The notes: generated by a model from the letters alone, not told the origin. Counted from the stretch's first letter, positions 1 to 11,112 are shown. The stretch: DNA of 64,000 bases from Archivesica marissinica (GCA_014843695.1 CM026398.1:17545593-17609592); one strand, 5' to 3'. Made by a program: numbers and translations.

Positions 1-601
1 ATATCAGCCATATACATCTGGTGCAAACACAATCCATTTTGATTTGCTCAACCTCCGAAATCTTTAATCATGTTATTTAAAATAAGATTTTATTTCTACA
101 TGAAGTTATCTACAGTGCATCAATTTTCCTTTGGGAAAGTTGTTTAGTCGCGCAATAATTTTAATACAAAGCCCCAAAAAAAAAGTATTGTATTGTTAGT
201 AACAAATTTTGTCCCCGGGTTTTAGAGACCCACCATAAACACTTCATTGGCCACATGAAGACGATAATGCAGATAAAACTGAAACATTTAGCATATTCTG
301 TTAATTTTGGGAACATAAAGAACAAGATTAGGATTTACTGTCAGGTGTTGATAATAATCTCGTGATGAAAATAAATCACATTGTTAATCTACAAAAGAGG
401 CCTAAAGTTTGTAAGTTTTTGTCCATCGTTTTTCATTTAAAAGTGCAAATACCTGAAACTTACCACCAGATGTAAGATTATTTTAATTGTAACATGCAAT
501 ATTAGCATTGCTCCGTTACATTTCCGGTAATCGGGTCTTTAGGTATCTAGGTCAGCTGGAAATTGAATACTTTGTACTAATGTGAAGATATTTTTGGTAT
601 T
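1..601. other. No gene seen; unique AT-rich sequence
   Basis: No coding potential, SINE or tandem structure recognised. Probably intronic or intergenic. Confidence 0.5.
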
Positions 602-610
602 CTCTTTTAG

Positions 611-1553
611 CTTTGTGTTTTCCAAGTTACAATTGTGTTTTCCAAGTTAGAATTGTGTTTTCTCAATGATGTTTGTGTTTTTGTTTGTTATGTTTATCAT
701 TTACATTTGTGTTTTCTATGTTACATTTGTGTTTTCTATGTTACATTTGTGTTTTCTATGTTACATTTGTGTTTTCTCAGTTATGTTTGTGTTTTCTCAG
801 TTACATTTGTGTTCTCTCCGTTACATTTGTGTTCTCCGTTACATTTGTGTTTTCTCAGTTACATTTGTGTTTTCTATGTTACATTTGTGTTTTCTTAGTT
901 ATGTTTGTGTTTTCTCAGTTACATTTGTGTTTTCTCAGTTACATTTGTGTTTTCTCAGTTACATTTGTGTTCTCTCCGTTACATTTGTGTTTTCTCAGTT
1001 ACATTTGTGTTCTCTCAGTTACATTTGTGTTCTCTCCGTTATTTGTGTTTTCTCAGTTACATTTGTGTTTTCTCAGTTACATTTGTGTTCTCTCCGTTAC
1101 ATTTGTGTTTTCTCAGTTACATTTGTGTTCTCTCCGTTACATTTGTGTTCTCTCTGTTACATTTGTGTTTTCTATGTTACATTTGTGTTCTCTCCGTTAC
1201 ATTTGTGTTCTCAGTTACATTTGTGTTTTCTATGTTACATTTGTGTTCTCTCCGTTACATTTGTGTTCTCTCAGTTACATTTGTGTTTTCTATGTTACAT
1301 TTGTGTTCTCTCCGTTATATTTGTGTTCTCTCCGTTACATTTGTGTTCTCTCCGTTACATTTGTGTTCTCTCCGTTACATTTGTGTTTTCTATATTACAT
1401 TTGTGTTCTCTCCGTTATATTTGTGTTCTCTCCGTTACATTTGTGTTCTCTCCGTTACATTTGTGTTTTCTATGTTACATTTGTGTTCTCTCCGTTATAT
1501 TTGTGTTCTCTCCGTTACATTTGTGTTCTCTCGGTTATGTTTGTATATTCTCC
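611..1553. repeat. 20-bp minisatellite, about 47 copies
   Basis: Unit ACATTTGTGTTTTCTMNGTT with variants TTTTCTATG, TTTTCTCAG and TCTCTCCG, plus occasional 15-18-bp units. Because 20 bp shifts the frame each unit and the unit lacks stops, three overlapping + strand frames (up to 362 codons) stay open. These are repeat artefacts, not genes. Confidence 0.97.
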
Positions 1554-1712
1554 CTATTTTACAGTTGTATTGTATTCTCTTACAGTTACAATTGTAACTT
1601 TACTTCTTTACGATAATCAGAAAAATCGGGTCACTAGGTCAAATTTCAAAAATATTTGTCAACATCAACATGATTTTATTCAATCTTGGTTGAAAGCTTT
1701 CGACCTTTCAGG

Positions 1713-1945
1713 GGAGCCTCAGTTGCTAGGAGGTTACGGTCGTTGTCTTCAAATAACTTGACCCTCACCTCTGTAGCTTCAAATCCCACTGGGGTGTCAG
1801 ATTCTTTCAATTGAGAAAGCTATCCCGCTGGCTTGCAGTAGGTCAGTGGTTCTACCCGGGTGCAAGTCAGTGCCAGATATACTGCCAGGAGAGGCACCGG
1901 GAGTCATCCATAATATGACCCTAATCTAAAAAACCTAAAAAAATA
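1713..1945 (+). mobile_element. SINE family D (tRNA-derived), diverged copy
   Basis: Shares with the copies at 2957 and 4657 the head ending TTCAAATCCCACTGG, the middle AAGCTATCC(C/A)GCTGGCTTG with GTGGTTCTACCC(G)GGTG, and a tail related to ATATGACC...CCTAAAAA. The head is degenerate and an A-rich end follows. Confidence 0.8.
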
Positions 1946-2956
1946 AGCATTATTCCATTCAGATTTTGAATATTCCATTCAGATTTTGAATATTTCCGTT
2001 AAAAAGACTAGTTAAAACTAGCAAAATCCTTTTAAAACCTGTAGCAAGTTGGGTGAGCGAGCCTGGGCCACTTTGATAGTTTGAACACTTCAAAATTGAT
2101 TTATGTAATGGGAGGGAAGTGAACTTAATTTGACAACTAAGTTTTGAATCATTTAATATTGCTGGACATGTAAGGTAAGGGTGACCATATTACAGTACAT
2201 AAAGACAACAACACGTATGTAGATGATACACACGATGACATAGTTGTCATTGGCAGGTCATGTGAACGGCTCACTCCTACTGCTACAAATCCTGAATGAC
2301 ACTGGCTTCAGACTCGGAAATACCAAAGATTGTTTGGTGCATAATGCATACAGTACAAAATGTAAATCTGGCCTACTTGATTTTTCACATTGGACATATT
2401 TGCTTCTGAATTTGTTCTCATTTATGGACTAACCTTTTTCTCTTCTCCACATTCAGCCTATTTATATTTAAACAAATTTACACTTGTTCTAGAAACATCA
2501 GCAGTAATAGTGTAACATTTGAGGTGAATAATCTGACAGTTGAGTTGTGCCCATATGGCGTATATCATATAGAATCAAAATTAATATACCATCGTAAATA
2601 TTTAATAAACAGTTTTTTGATGTTTTAAACAAGAACAATTGTGCCAAGTTAAGCTGTTTGTATGCATGTAGACAATTGCAAGTGATACTTGTATATGTTT
2701 GGCTGCTTGGTATCTACAATGATGGTTTAGTGTCATAGTTGATTCTGGATAATGCATTCTCTTTCTACTATAGTTTTCATGTACATTGTATGCGTGTGTG
2801 GGGAGGGGGATGAACAGTCTTCACGAAACTTTGCCAGAGTTTATCTGACAAATGATTAAAATGCACTTAAACTTTCAATATATTTTGTCTGATCGAAGGA
2901 ATTTTTGTCTGACATGTCAGGCGGTCCTACGGATTTCGGGAAGACTGGGGGAGGAA
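1946..2956. other. No gene seen
   Basis: Unique AT-rich sequence with one short direct duplication of ATTCCATTCAGATTTTGAAT around 1950-1991. A 62-codon frame at 2244-2432 resembles nothing I recognise and has no coding signature. Confidence 0.5.
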
Positions 2957-3223
2957 TGGGGTGGCCGAGTGGTTATTGGCGTTGAATTCAAATCACTTTC
3001 CACACGTTACTGGGGGTTATAATCCTGCTGGGGTGAGGAAACTATCCAGTTGGCTTGTGGTAGGTTGGAGGTTGGTGGTTCTACCTGTGTACCCGGCCAT
3101 ACCTAAAATACTGCTCGGAGGAGGGGGCATCCGGAGTCTTCCTCCACCAATAATAGCTGGAGAGTCGCCATATGACCTTGGCTGCTGGTGTGACGTTAAA
3201 CCCTAAAAACATACAAACAAATA
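2957..3223 (+). mobile_element. SINE family D, near full length
   Basis: tRNA-like head with an A-box-like GTGGCCGAGTGGTTA and a degenerate B box (GGTTATAATCC), then the family D body (CTATCCAGTTGGCTTGTGG; CTTCCTCCACCAATAATAGC; GAGAGTCGCCATATGACC) and an A-rich tail (AAACATACAAACAAATAAAC). The 81-codon frame at 2961-3206 is an accident of this SINE. Confidence 0.88.
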
Positions 3224-3386
3224 AACATGGTCTTATTTCTTGTTTCTTCTAACAGAAATCCTTCTGTTACATAATCTAGCCCATGTAATATTAATATATT
3301 TTTCTGCAAACAAATTATTATAATTAAGCATCAAAGAATTTTTAATCGTTTTTAGTCTCACTAGGCAATACATAATTAAATAGTTA

Positions 3387-3620
3387 GTTTATACAAATTT
3401 ATTTTAGCTCGATTGCGAAACAAGTTATTTCAACTTATATTAATCACTCTCGAGACCTCATTCCTGATGGAATCCATCGCCACGAGGGAGAGAGAAGAGG
3501 CAATGTGGAATTTAAATGCCTTGCCTAAGAGCACAATCGTAACGGCTCCAGCGGGGCTCGAACTCCGGACCTTTCACACCTGAAGCGAAGGTGCATCCAC
3601 TGCGCTATCACGACTTCCAC
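3387..3620 (-). mobile_element. SINE family C, full length
   Basis: Read on the minus strand: tRNA-like head with A box TGATAGCGCAGTGGATG and B box near GAGTTCGAGCCCCGCTGG; body ending in CTCGAGAGTGATTAATATAA; 3' tail TTTCGCAATCGAGCTAAAAT AAATTTG. It directly abuts the next SINE. Confidence 0.9.
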
Positions 3621-3621
3621 A

Positions 3622-4105
3622 AGCCAGTCAAATTCTTTCATGTGATGAAGCTATCCAGCTGGCTTGTGGAAGGTTTGTGGTTCTTGCTCCGTGTCTGAAG
3701 TACTTCTCGGAAGGGTACCCAGGGTCTTCCTCCCAATAACAGCTCGAGAGTCGCCATAATATCAGGGGTCATTCTAGAGGGCGATGTGGGCGAAATAGTC
3801 GCCCTAGGGACCCTGACTTCTCCCTAAAAAAATAAAATATATATTTTTTGGTTTTTACGATTTTCAAACAAAATGTTGTCTAGTAAGATACACTGACTGG
3901 CCCATTATAAAGCACTCCTTCTATTCAAATGTTGTATTTAATGGTTGTACTGTGCATGTTAACCATATTTTGGAGAAGTATATTAAAGAACACCATTTAT
4001 GGAAGCGATCGATCACGTGCTTTCTCACTTCTCCCAAAAAATCTGACCTAGAATGAACCCTGAATATGACCTATGCTGTTGGTGCTTCTGCCCTAAAAAC
4101 AAACA
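3622..4105 (+). mobile_element. SINE family D fragment split by a MITE insertion
   Basis: 3622-3762 carries the body (GAAGCTATCCAGCTGGCTTG ... CTCGAGAGTCGCCATAATAT) and 4063-4105 the tail (AATATGACCTATGCTGTTGG ... CCCTAAAAACAAACAAACGA). The two pieces flank the 300-bp element at 3763-4062. The tRNA head is missing. Confidence 0.85.
3763..4062. mobile_element. MITE-1, 300 bp, inserted in a SINE
   Basis: Terminal inverted repeats CAGGGGTCATTCTAG and CTAGAATGAACCCTG, flanked by the duplication AATAT (3758-3762 and 4063-4067). The same element occurs at 13875-14416. No coding capacity, so it must have been mobilised by a transposase encoded elsewhere. Confidence 0.88.
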
Positions 4106-4656
4106 AACGAGGATAATTAAATTATTGTAATAATGAGGCTAATCAAATATCAATCTGCAGCAATATTTCCTTTCAGGCGTTTTCGACCACTATTGATTGG
4201 TGCCTAATAAACAAAGTTATGCTTGTTCAAAGTTGGTCAATTAGGCATCAAAAGAAATGTCATACTTTGCAGCAATCTTAATATTGATCATGGACCTGTT
4301 ATGCACTGAACAACATGTTCACTGAACAACATGTTCGTATGACATATGTCTTCAATAGTTTACAGCCTCACCCACTTAATAGTGCATATACTGATACTGT
4401 GGTGCACAATGAGCAGTTTAAAGGAGCGGACAAATTAGTTCAAGCATATATATTTCCCATTTACAGTTCGTACAATGTATATATAATACACATATCAATT
4501 TACAGAAAAGTGCAAAGAATGTACGTTTATCGCATTACATTTCGAGGTTTCAATAACATCCATTCAGGTTTGAAACAATAGGGAATCTGCAGAGGAATAA
4601 ACGGGTTTTTGTTGTCGATTATTATTTGTGAGTTACCTCCCTTTATGGGCTGGGGG

Positions 4657-4923
4657 GGGACTCCTTGGCTGAGTAGCTACGGATGTAGACTTCAAATCAT
4701 TTGCCCCTCACCACTGCAGGTTCGAATCCCACTGGTTGTGTTGAATTCTTTCAAGCTGGCTTGCGGATTTGGTGGTTCTACCCAGGTGCCCGCCCATGCA
4801 TTAAATACTGCCCGGAGGGGCACCTGGGGGTATGTATTCCTCCACCAGTAATACCTGGAGAGTCGCCATATGACATAAGCTGTTTGTGCGACATTAAAGT
4901 CCAAAAAAACAAAACAAGCAAGC
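4657..4923 (+). mobile_element. SINE family D, full length
   Basis: Head CCTTGGCTGAGTAGCTACG with B box GGTTCGAATCCCACTGG, then the family body and tail (GAGAGTCGCCATATGACATA; GACATTAAAGTCC; A-rich end). Overlapping frames on both strands here are SINE artefacts. Confidence 0.88.
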
Positions 4924-4959
4924 ATCCCGTTATGGGCTTTATTTACAAAATCATCAATG

Positions 4960-5723
4960 ACACAAACATTTATGATATTTTGACTTGTCTTATGTTCTTA
5001 TCTACTATGGTGGGTATTTAACTCTATGATAGATATGGTGGGTATTTAACTCTATGATAGATCATCTCAAGTAGAAATCGCCACACCAACCAAGTAGTAG
5101 TGTTATGCAAGTTTGCTGAAACTAAATTCGGAATATGTGTTTTAGTTTCAATTCAATAACGAAAATTGCTCACTTTGATACACAGAAATGCGTGCTTGAA
5201 ATGCAAAAGGCAAAGTAGATTACCGTAAATTTGATTTATGGACTTGAGAATTGAGGTAACTAATATAATGCATTACATACTTTGCATAATCCATTCATAA
5301 AACTTAGCAAATAGCCAAATTATGTTATTTGTACATCTTGCTTCATGGTGTAATTCATAAAGGCTATTAAAGCTTCGTGCGTCGTAGATCAGCGTAATCA
5401 TTCCGGTGCTCTGTGTGTGAAACATTCACTGTAGCATATTGCGTGGGCTCATTAGTCTCATTGGGCTCCCACATGGGGCTATGTGACTATTAAATTTCCC
5501 TGTGTCATTCATCACAGTAAATATAACTGCGCTTTGAGTGTACATTTCTACATTATCACTATTGCCTTGTGGTACAACATGCTGGTGAAGTTTGTCTCTC
5601 ATATGGGGGTTGCAAGTCTGATACCTGGGCAAGAGTATGTGCATTGTCCGGGGGGGGGGGTTCATTCTACTTGCATAGCGATACAGCGTATAACAACCAC
5701 TGTTAAGGAGTGTAAGTAGTTTT
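4960..5723. other. No gene seen
   Basis: AT-rich sequence with a 29-bp direct duplication (TATGGTGGGTATTTAACTCT core) at about 5006-5062 and an 11-12 G run near 5650. Two opposed ~79-codon frames overlap at 5426-5719 without recognisable features. Confidence 0.4.
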
Positions 5724-5736
5724 GTACAACTAATTG

Positions 5737-5996
5737 GTCCACCTCCGTGGTCGAGTGGTTACGATCGCTGACTTGTATACCACTGTAACCTATCATCACT
5801 GATGGTCACGGGTTCGAGCCCCGCTCAGACCGTGTCTCATTTATATGAAAAAGTTTGCAGTTTCTTACGGAGGTTGGTGCACCCAAGTACTGGTTAACCG
5901 CTGGAGCCTGCCCAGGAAAGGTGTACGGTAAACTGCCCGCCCAAAATGGTGCTGATGCAGGCGTAAAACCCGAAATATAACATAAATATAACATAT
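5737..5996 (+). mobile_element. SINE family A, full length with target-site duplication
   Basis: Flanked by a perfect 13-bp duplication, GTACAACTAATTG, at 5724-5736 and 5997-6009. Head has A box GTGGTCGAGTGGTTACG and B box GGTTCGAGCCCCGCTC; the body has ACTGGTTAACCGCTGGAGCC and TGCCCAGGAAAGGTG; it ends in GCGTAAAACCCGAAATATAA and short ATA repeats. A short deletion removes part of the GCCGGCGATATAGCCC segment seen in other copies. Confidence 0.95.
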
Positions 5997-6103
5997 GTAC
6001 AACTAATTGACTAATCCTGTCCACTTCAAATGTTGTGCTACTCGCTGCTGTATAATCGAATCTCTACGAAGCTGTACGACTAGTCTGTGTCGATGCCGGC
6101 CCG

Positions 6104-6349
6104 TAACCCTTTCAACACCAAGTAACTGACATGGACTGGTTCATGATATTTTTAGACCAATAAATTAATAACAAAATTACATTTGGATCAGTTCATTTAT
6201 CAAAATGGGTAATTGTTTTTCTAAAAATAGTTATATTACTTGAAAAAAGTGCAGATCCTGATGAGACGGCTCGTCACGAGCTGGCTCATCTGGATCTACA
6301 CTTTTTTGTAAGCCAATTTAGAGGTCGGTCTGTGGTGTTGAAAGGGTTA
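6104..6349 (+). mobile_element. MITE-2, about 245 bp
   Basis: Ends AACCCTTTCAACACCA and TGGTGTTGAAAGGGTT are perfect inverted repeats flanked by TA, as in Tc1/mariner-type MITEs. The interior has a second palindrome around GACGGCTCGTCACGAGC with GATCCTGATGAG on one side and CTCATCTGGATC on the other. At least eight more copies lie in this window. Confidence 0.95.
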
Positions 6350-6367
6350 ATCATAGCTGAAGACTCT

Positions 6368-6586
6368 ATAAAGTTTAGACCTTTATTTATTTTACAACGA
6401 TTGCGAAGCAAGTTTTAACAACTTATATTAATCACTCTCGTTGGCGCTGATGAAAGCGTAAATGTGGTCATTCGTGTGGGAGTACCCGGAGAAAACCCAC
6501 CTGTCCGATCTGGCGACCACCGTAACATCTCACATACTTCCTGGTCCGAGGATTCCCAGGTTCGCCGGGATGCATTGGTGAGAAGC
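6368..6586 (-). mobile_element. SINE family B, head truncated, with target-site duplication
   Basis: Flanked by GAAGACTCT at 6359-6367 and 6587-6595. On the minus strand it contains the tRNA-derived B-box region, GGTCGCCAGATCGGACAGGT, the ACGCTTTCATC segment and the shared tail GAGAGTGATTAATATAAGTT plus TTCGCAATCGTTGTAAAATA. The tRNA 5' half is missing. Confidence 0.88.
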
Positions 6587-6599
6587 GAAGACTCTGGCG

Positions 6600-7145
6600 T
6601 GTACAAGCTGGCATGGAGAGCCCCCACAGCTGTTGGATAAATATTTTGGACTGGCATTCACTTTCCTCTCACTTATGTAGGTTGGAGCACTACATGAGTC
6701 GGATTCAAGTGGGGGGGGGTCTGGTGTCCGTATGGTAGGTGGATCAACATGAGTGCTCTCCCATGCTAGATGGAAAGACTATTTATTGCTTTGGGTCTAC
6801 CTACACCACTTAAAGCTGGACAGTCTCTGTATGAACATAAATTTTAGTGTGAATTTAGATAACAAAACAAGCTGCTCATAAATATTTGACAAGATTCAAA
6901 TAAATCGAGTGTTGCATCGTACATTTCAGTTACAACTGAGGTATCTCTGTCTATGCTGTAAATAAATTTCAAGCAGTCAAAATGTCATTAAAAGTCACCC
7001 CTGAATGTTGCACTTGTCACCAAATGTTTATCTATATGCAAATTATTATTTTATTACTGAACAAGTGTCGCATATTAAGGCAGAATTAGGAATTCCTGAA
7101 ATGTACCGTAGTACAAGCAGTACAAGCAGTACAAGCTAGACACTC
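6600..7145. other. No gene seen
   Basis: Unique AT-rich sequence. A triple AGTACAAGC occurs near 7110-7137. No coding evidence. Confidence 0.45.
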
Positions 7146-7146
7146 G

Positions 7147-7281
7147 ATGTGGACTGGTTTCATAAAACACCCATAAGTCAGTGTGGACTGGTTTCATAAA
7201 ACACCCATAAGTCAGTGTGGACTGGTTTCATAAAACACCCATAAGTCAATGTGGACTGGTTTCATAAAACACCCATAAGTC
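7147..7281. repeat. 34-bp tandem repeat, 4 copies
   Basis: Unit core GTGGACTGGTTTCATAAAAC followed by ACCCATAAGTCA. Units are nearly identical, indicating recent amplification. Confidence 0.97.
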
Positions 7282-7366
7282 GCATCTTTATATTAGCACC
7301 AAGCACAAACCCCATTTTTTGCTGTGTGTATTTGGGTAACTGATCCGAAAGCTACGTTTGTACTTA

Positions 7367-7611
7367 GTTTAAACTTTTAGTTATTTTACAACGATTGCGA
7401 AGCATGTTTTAACAACTTATATTAATCACTCTCGTTGGCGCAGATGAAAGCGTATACGTGGTCATTCGTGTGGGAGGAAACCGGAGTACCCGGAGAAAAC
7501 CAATCTGTCCGAGCTGGCGACCACCGTACCATCTCACATTCTTTCCGGTCCGAGGATCGAACCCGGGCTGCATTGGTGAGAAGCCAGCGCGCTAACCACT
7601 GCGCTAATCGG
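7367..7611 (-). mobile_element. SINE family B, full length with target-site duplication
   Basis: Flanked by ACGTTTGTACTTA at 7354-7366 and 7612-7624 (13 bp, perfect). Minus strand: A box GATTAGCGCAGTGGTTAGCG, B box GGGTTCGATCC, then the family body and the tail TTCGCAATCGTTGTAAAATA ending AAAGTTTAAAC. Frames on both strands here (to 96 codons) are artefacts. Confidence 0.95.
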
Positions 7612-7678
7612 ACGTTTGTACTTAAGTGCAAGTGGAAAATTTGATGTGTTTCATATGAGTTCTTGTGTTCACAGGAAA

Positions 7679-8187
7679 CTCTGTGGTGTAGTGGATATCG
7701 TGCTTGCCTCATGACCGGGAGGTTGAGAATCTGAGCACTGCCAAAACCATGGTGGTTATGTTCTTAGTCAATATGCTTTTATCCTTGCCTCCTCATTCTG
7801 TCGAGTGCCGATTGATTCCATCAGAAATGAGCTCTCAAGAACGGTTAATTTATCTGTCGAGTGCCGATTGATTCCATCAGAAATGAGCTCTCAAGAACGG
7901 TTAATTTATCTGTCGAGTGCCGATTGATTCCATCAGAAATGAGCTCTCAAGAACGGTTAATTTATCTGTCGAGTGCCGATTGATTCCATCAGAAATGAGC
8001 TCTCAAGAACGGTTAATTTATCTGTCGAGTGCCGATTGATTCCATCAGAAATGAGCTCTCAAGAACGGTTAATTTATCTGTCGAGTGCCGATTGATTCCA
8101 TCAGAAATGAGCTCTCAAGAACGGTTAACTAATCGGTAATGTTGTTAAGACATGTTTCGCAATCAAGCTAAAATAAATTGTATGAAA
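7679..8187 (+). mobile_element. tRNA-derived SINE with internally amplified body
   Basis: Head CTGTGGTGTAGTGGATATCG with a degenerate B box (GGTTGAGAATCTGAG); then the 56-bp array at 7798-8128; then a family C-like tail GTTTCGCAATCAAGCTAAAA TAAATTG. The repeat unit contains GATTCCATCAGAAATGAGCT CTCAAGAA, which corresponds to the family C body GATTCCATCAGGAATGAG(G/T)(T)CTCGAGA. The array is therefore this SINE's own body segment copied in tandem. Confidence 0.82.
7798..8128. repeat. 56-bp tandem repeat inside a SINE, 6 copies
   Basis: Unit core CTGTCGAGTGCCGATTGATT then CCATCAGAAATGAGCTCTCA and AGAACGGTTAATTTAT. The five complete copies look identical, so the expansion is young. Confidence 0.97.
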
Positions 8188-8367
8188 TAGTCAATCCTGT
8201 GTTAGTGGTCACCTCTATTAAGCAGGCAACCTGTATTAAGCAGCCAGTCTCTAATTTACCAATATGCTGTTTTACTATACAATTGACCATTATTAAGCAG
8301 CCACCTGTGTTAAGCAGCCACTTTCTGTGATTCCCTTGGCTGGCTGCTTAACACAGGTTTGACTGTA
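8188..8367 (+). mobile_element. MITE-3-type element with AGCAGCC motif (family F)
   Basis: Ends TAGTCAATCCTGTGTTAG and TTAACACAGGTTTGACTGTA form imperfect inverted repeats. The inside has repeated TATTAAGCAGCCA motifs and matches 24435-24613 closely. It abuts the preceding SINE. Confidence 0.75.
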
Positions 8368-8369
8368 TA

Positions 8370-8712
8370 TGTATACAGACCTGTAATAAACAAAAAACAT
8401 AACACTAAAGAGCATTGCTTGTATAACATGTATTTTGATATAGGATAATTAAATTTTCGACATCTGGGTTTCTTCAGAAGTGAATAACAACTGGCTGTAT
8501 TTTCATAGTACATTTGGCTTGTAATTTACCAGGTACACAGCTTGCAACATGACAGTAGTTCAAGGTTACGTCGCATGTTCACATTTGCACAGTAACTTGT
8601 CTACCACTGACTGAGTCATTCATAAAAATAACTTGGTAAAATGGCAAGGAGTACATTTAGTGCATGTTACAGCGAAACCTGCGTTAAAAGCCAGTGTGCG
8701 TGTACTTACAAT
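8370..8712. other. No gene seen
   Basis: Unique sequence between the family F element and the 40-bp array. No coding signal or repeat recognised. Confidence 0.45.
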
Positions 8713-9660
8713 GTGCTGCTCACCGAGATAGTGTCGGTTATCTACATGTTTTGCGATGCTCACCGAGATAGTGTCGGTTATCTACATGTTTTGTGCTGCT
8801 CACCGAGATAGTGTCGGTTATCTACATGTTTTGTGCTGCTCACCGAGATAGTGTCGGTTATCTACATGTTTTGCGCTGCTCACCGAGATAGTGTCGGTTA
8901 TCTACATGTTTTGCTCACCGAGATAGTGGGTTTACATGTTTTGCGCTGCTCACCGAGATAGTGTCGGTTATCTACATGTTTTGTGCTGCTCACCGAGATA
9001 GTGTCGGTTATCTACATGTTTTGCGCTGCTCACCGAGATAGTGTCGGTTATCTACATGTTTTTGTGCTGCTCACCGAGATAGTGTCGGTTATCTACATGT
9101 TTTGTGCTGCTCACCGAGATAGTGTCGGTTATCTACATGTTTTGTGCTGCTCACCGAGATAGTGTCGGTTATCTACATGTTTTGTGCTGCTCACCGAGAT
9201 AGTGTCGGTTATCTACATGTTTTGTGCTGCTCACCGAGATAGTGTCGGTTATCTACATGTTTTGTGCTGCTCACCGAGATAGTGTCGGTTATCTACATGT
9301 TTTGCGCTGCTCACCGAGATAGTGTCGGTTATCTACATGTTTTGCGCTGCTCACCGAGATAGTGTCGGTTATCTACATGTTTTGCGCTGCTCACCGAGAT
9401 AGTGTCGGTTATCTACATGTTTTGTGCTGCTCACCGAGATAGTGTCGGTTATCTACATGTTTTGTGCTGCTCACCGAGATAGTGTCGGTTATCTACATGT
9501 TTTGTGCTGCTCACCGAGATAGTGTCGGTTATCTACATGTTTTGTGCTGCTCACCGAGATAGTGTCGGTTATCTCTACATGTTTTGTGCTGCTCACCGAG
9601 ATAGTGTCGGTCATCTCTACATGTTTTGTGCTGCTCACCGAGATAGTGTCGGTTATCTAC
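8713..9660. repeat. 40-bp minisatellite, about 24 copies
   Basis: Unit core GCTGCTCACCGAGATAGTGT then CGGTTATCTACATGTTTTGT. Copies are nearly identical; variation is mainly GTGCTG versus GCGCTG, one 30-bp short copy near 8911-8940, and ATCTCTACA insertions in the last copies. Confidence 0.98.
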
Positions 9661-9740
9661 AGTGATTACTATAATTGATTTTGTGGTGAAATCTAAAAAT
9701 GATAGCGCAATGAAATGTGTTTATACTTATTCCACTTGTT

Positions 9741-9976
9741 AGTTTATACAAATTTATTTTAGCTCGATTACGAAACAAGTTATTTCAACTTATATAAATC
9801 ACTCTCGAGACCTCATTCCTGATGGAATCCATCGCCACGAGGGAGAGAGAAGAGGCAACGTGGAATTTAAATGCCTTGGTTTAAGGGCACAATCGTAACG
9901 GCTCCAGTGGGGCTCGAACTCCGGACCTTTCGCACCTGAAGCGAATGCACATCCACTGCGCTATCACGACTTTCAC
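9741..9976 (-). mobile_element. SINE family C, full length
   Basis: Same structure as 3387-3620: minus-strand head with TGATAGCGCAGTGGATG, B box GAGTTCGAGCCCC, body ending CTCGAGAGTGATT and tail TTTCGTAATCGAGCTAAAAT AAATTTGTATAAAC. Confidence 0.9.
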
Positions 9977-10122
9977 AGTTGACAGCAGTGGAATAAATAG
10001 AACACATGTTTCTCATCCCTAGCAACTGCAGTTTGAAATATTGTCAATGTGACCGTTTTCGGACTCGGTTTGTCAGTGACGTCAGAATGAGACGTTCTAG
10101 CGCATCATTTAGCTGTACAACT

Positions 10123-10210
10123 ACTGGTTAACCGCTGGAGCCTGCCCAGGACAGGTGTTAGGTAATTTGCCCGTCGCTCAAATTGGTAACCGGTAGAGAC
10201 GTTAAATATA
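10123..10210 (+). mobile_element. SINE body fragment with CTGGTTAACCGC module
   Basis: ACTGGTTAACCGCTGGAGCC TGCCCAGGACAGGTG matches the family A body, followed by a GGTAACCGGTAGAGACGTTAA tail reminiscent of family G. The head is absent. Confidence 0.65.
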
Positions 10211-10780
10211 CTTAAATTAAAAATAATAATAAGCAAAGTGACCAGGTGTATGGATTACCTTCACTGATTTAGATCGTAAATCTTCACTGATTTTCTCAAA
10301 TGAAAAGTTTGACTAAATCATGGTATAATTATATAAATTATGATATATGACGTGTCCAAGTTAAACATTTGTAATAATATCCACTTCCTACCCCTTGTAA
10401 AGGTACTGACATACTTATATCATTGACTGAAGGTATTAATTGATCTTGCTCATGGTAGAGTCGATGAGATTTGAATCAAGAAAGTGGACACATCTAAATG
10501 AACCAATGTATTAATATAACTCGAGAAATAAACGACCGGTTCATAAAAGAAAGAAACACAGTCATTCATCAAAAAAACCCAGCAACAAACAGCCATTCAT
10601 CATAGAAATATGCTGGATAGTCAGCCGAGTACAGCACACAACAATGATATCATAAATGTATTATTACTTAGAATTGGTATGTAGTCCATGACTTGCAAAG
10701 AGCAATAATTTATACTAGCATTTTGTCGCACATTATGCTCCTTATTGATTGAACCCATTGTCATAAGACGGGTCAGACGG
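10211..10780. other. No gene seen
   Basis: AT-rich unique sequence; no exon or RNA signature. Confidence 0.45.
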
Positions 10781-11022
10781 GCCAGTCCAATTAGCGCAGT
10801 GGTTAGCACGCTCGCTACTCACCAATGCAACCCGGGTTCGATACTCGGACCAGGAAGGATGTGAGATGGTACGGTGGTCGCAAGATCGGACAGGTGGGTT
10901 TTCTCCGGGTTTCCTCCCACACGAATGACCACATTTACGCTTTCTTCTGCGCCAACGACAGTGATTAATATAAGTTGTTAGAACTTGATTCGCAATCGTT
11001 GTAACATAAATAAAGTTTAAAC
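10781..11022 (+). mobile_element. SINE family B, full length
   Basis: A box AATTAGCGCAGTGGTTAGCA, B box CCCGGGTTCGATACTCGG, body ACGGTGGTCGCAAGATCGGA, tail TTCGCAATCGTTGTAACATA AATAAAGTTTAAAC. Confidence 0.93.
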
Positions 11023-11112
11023 TTTTTAATGGTTCATGTAGGACTGCAAATACGAGGATCACAGATTCGATCCGTCTGACCGTAATAATATTACATGGGA
11101 CATTAACTCTGC

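Noticed and set aside
611..1761. Long overlapping open frames (up to 362 codons) on the + strand
   Set aside because: All three frames are open because a stop-free 20-bp unit is repeated; the peptides are frame-rotated versions of the same repeat.
6240..6310. Possible hammerhead ribozyme (CTGATGAG within MITE-2)
   Set aside because: The required GAAA and stem arrangement are absent; CTGATGAG is half of the element's inner palindrome.
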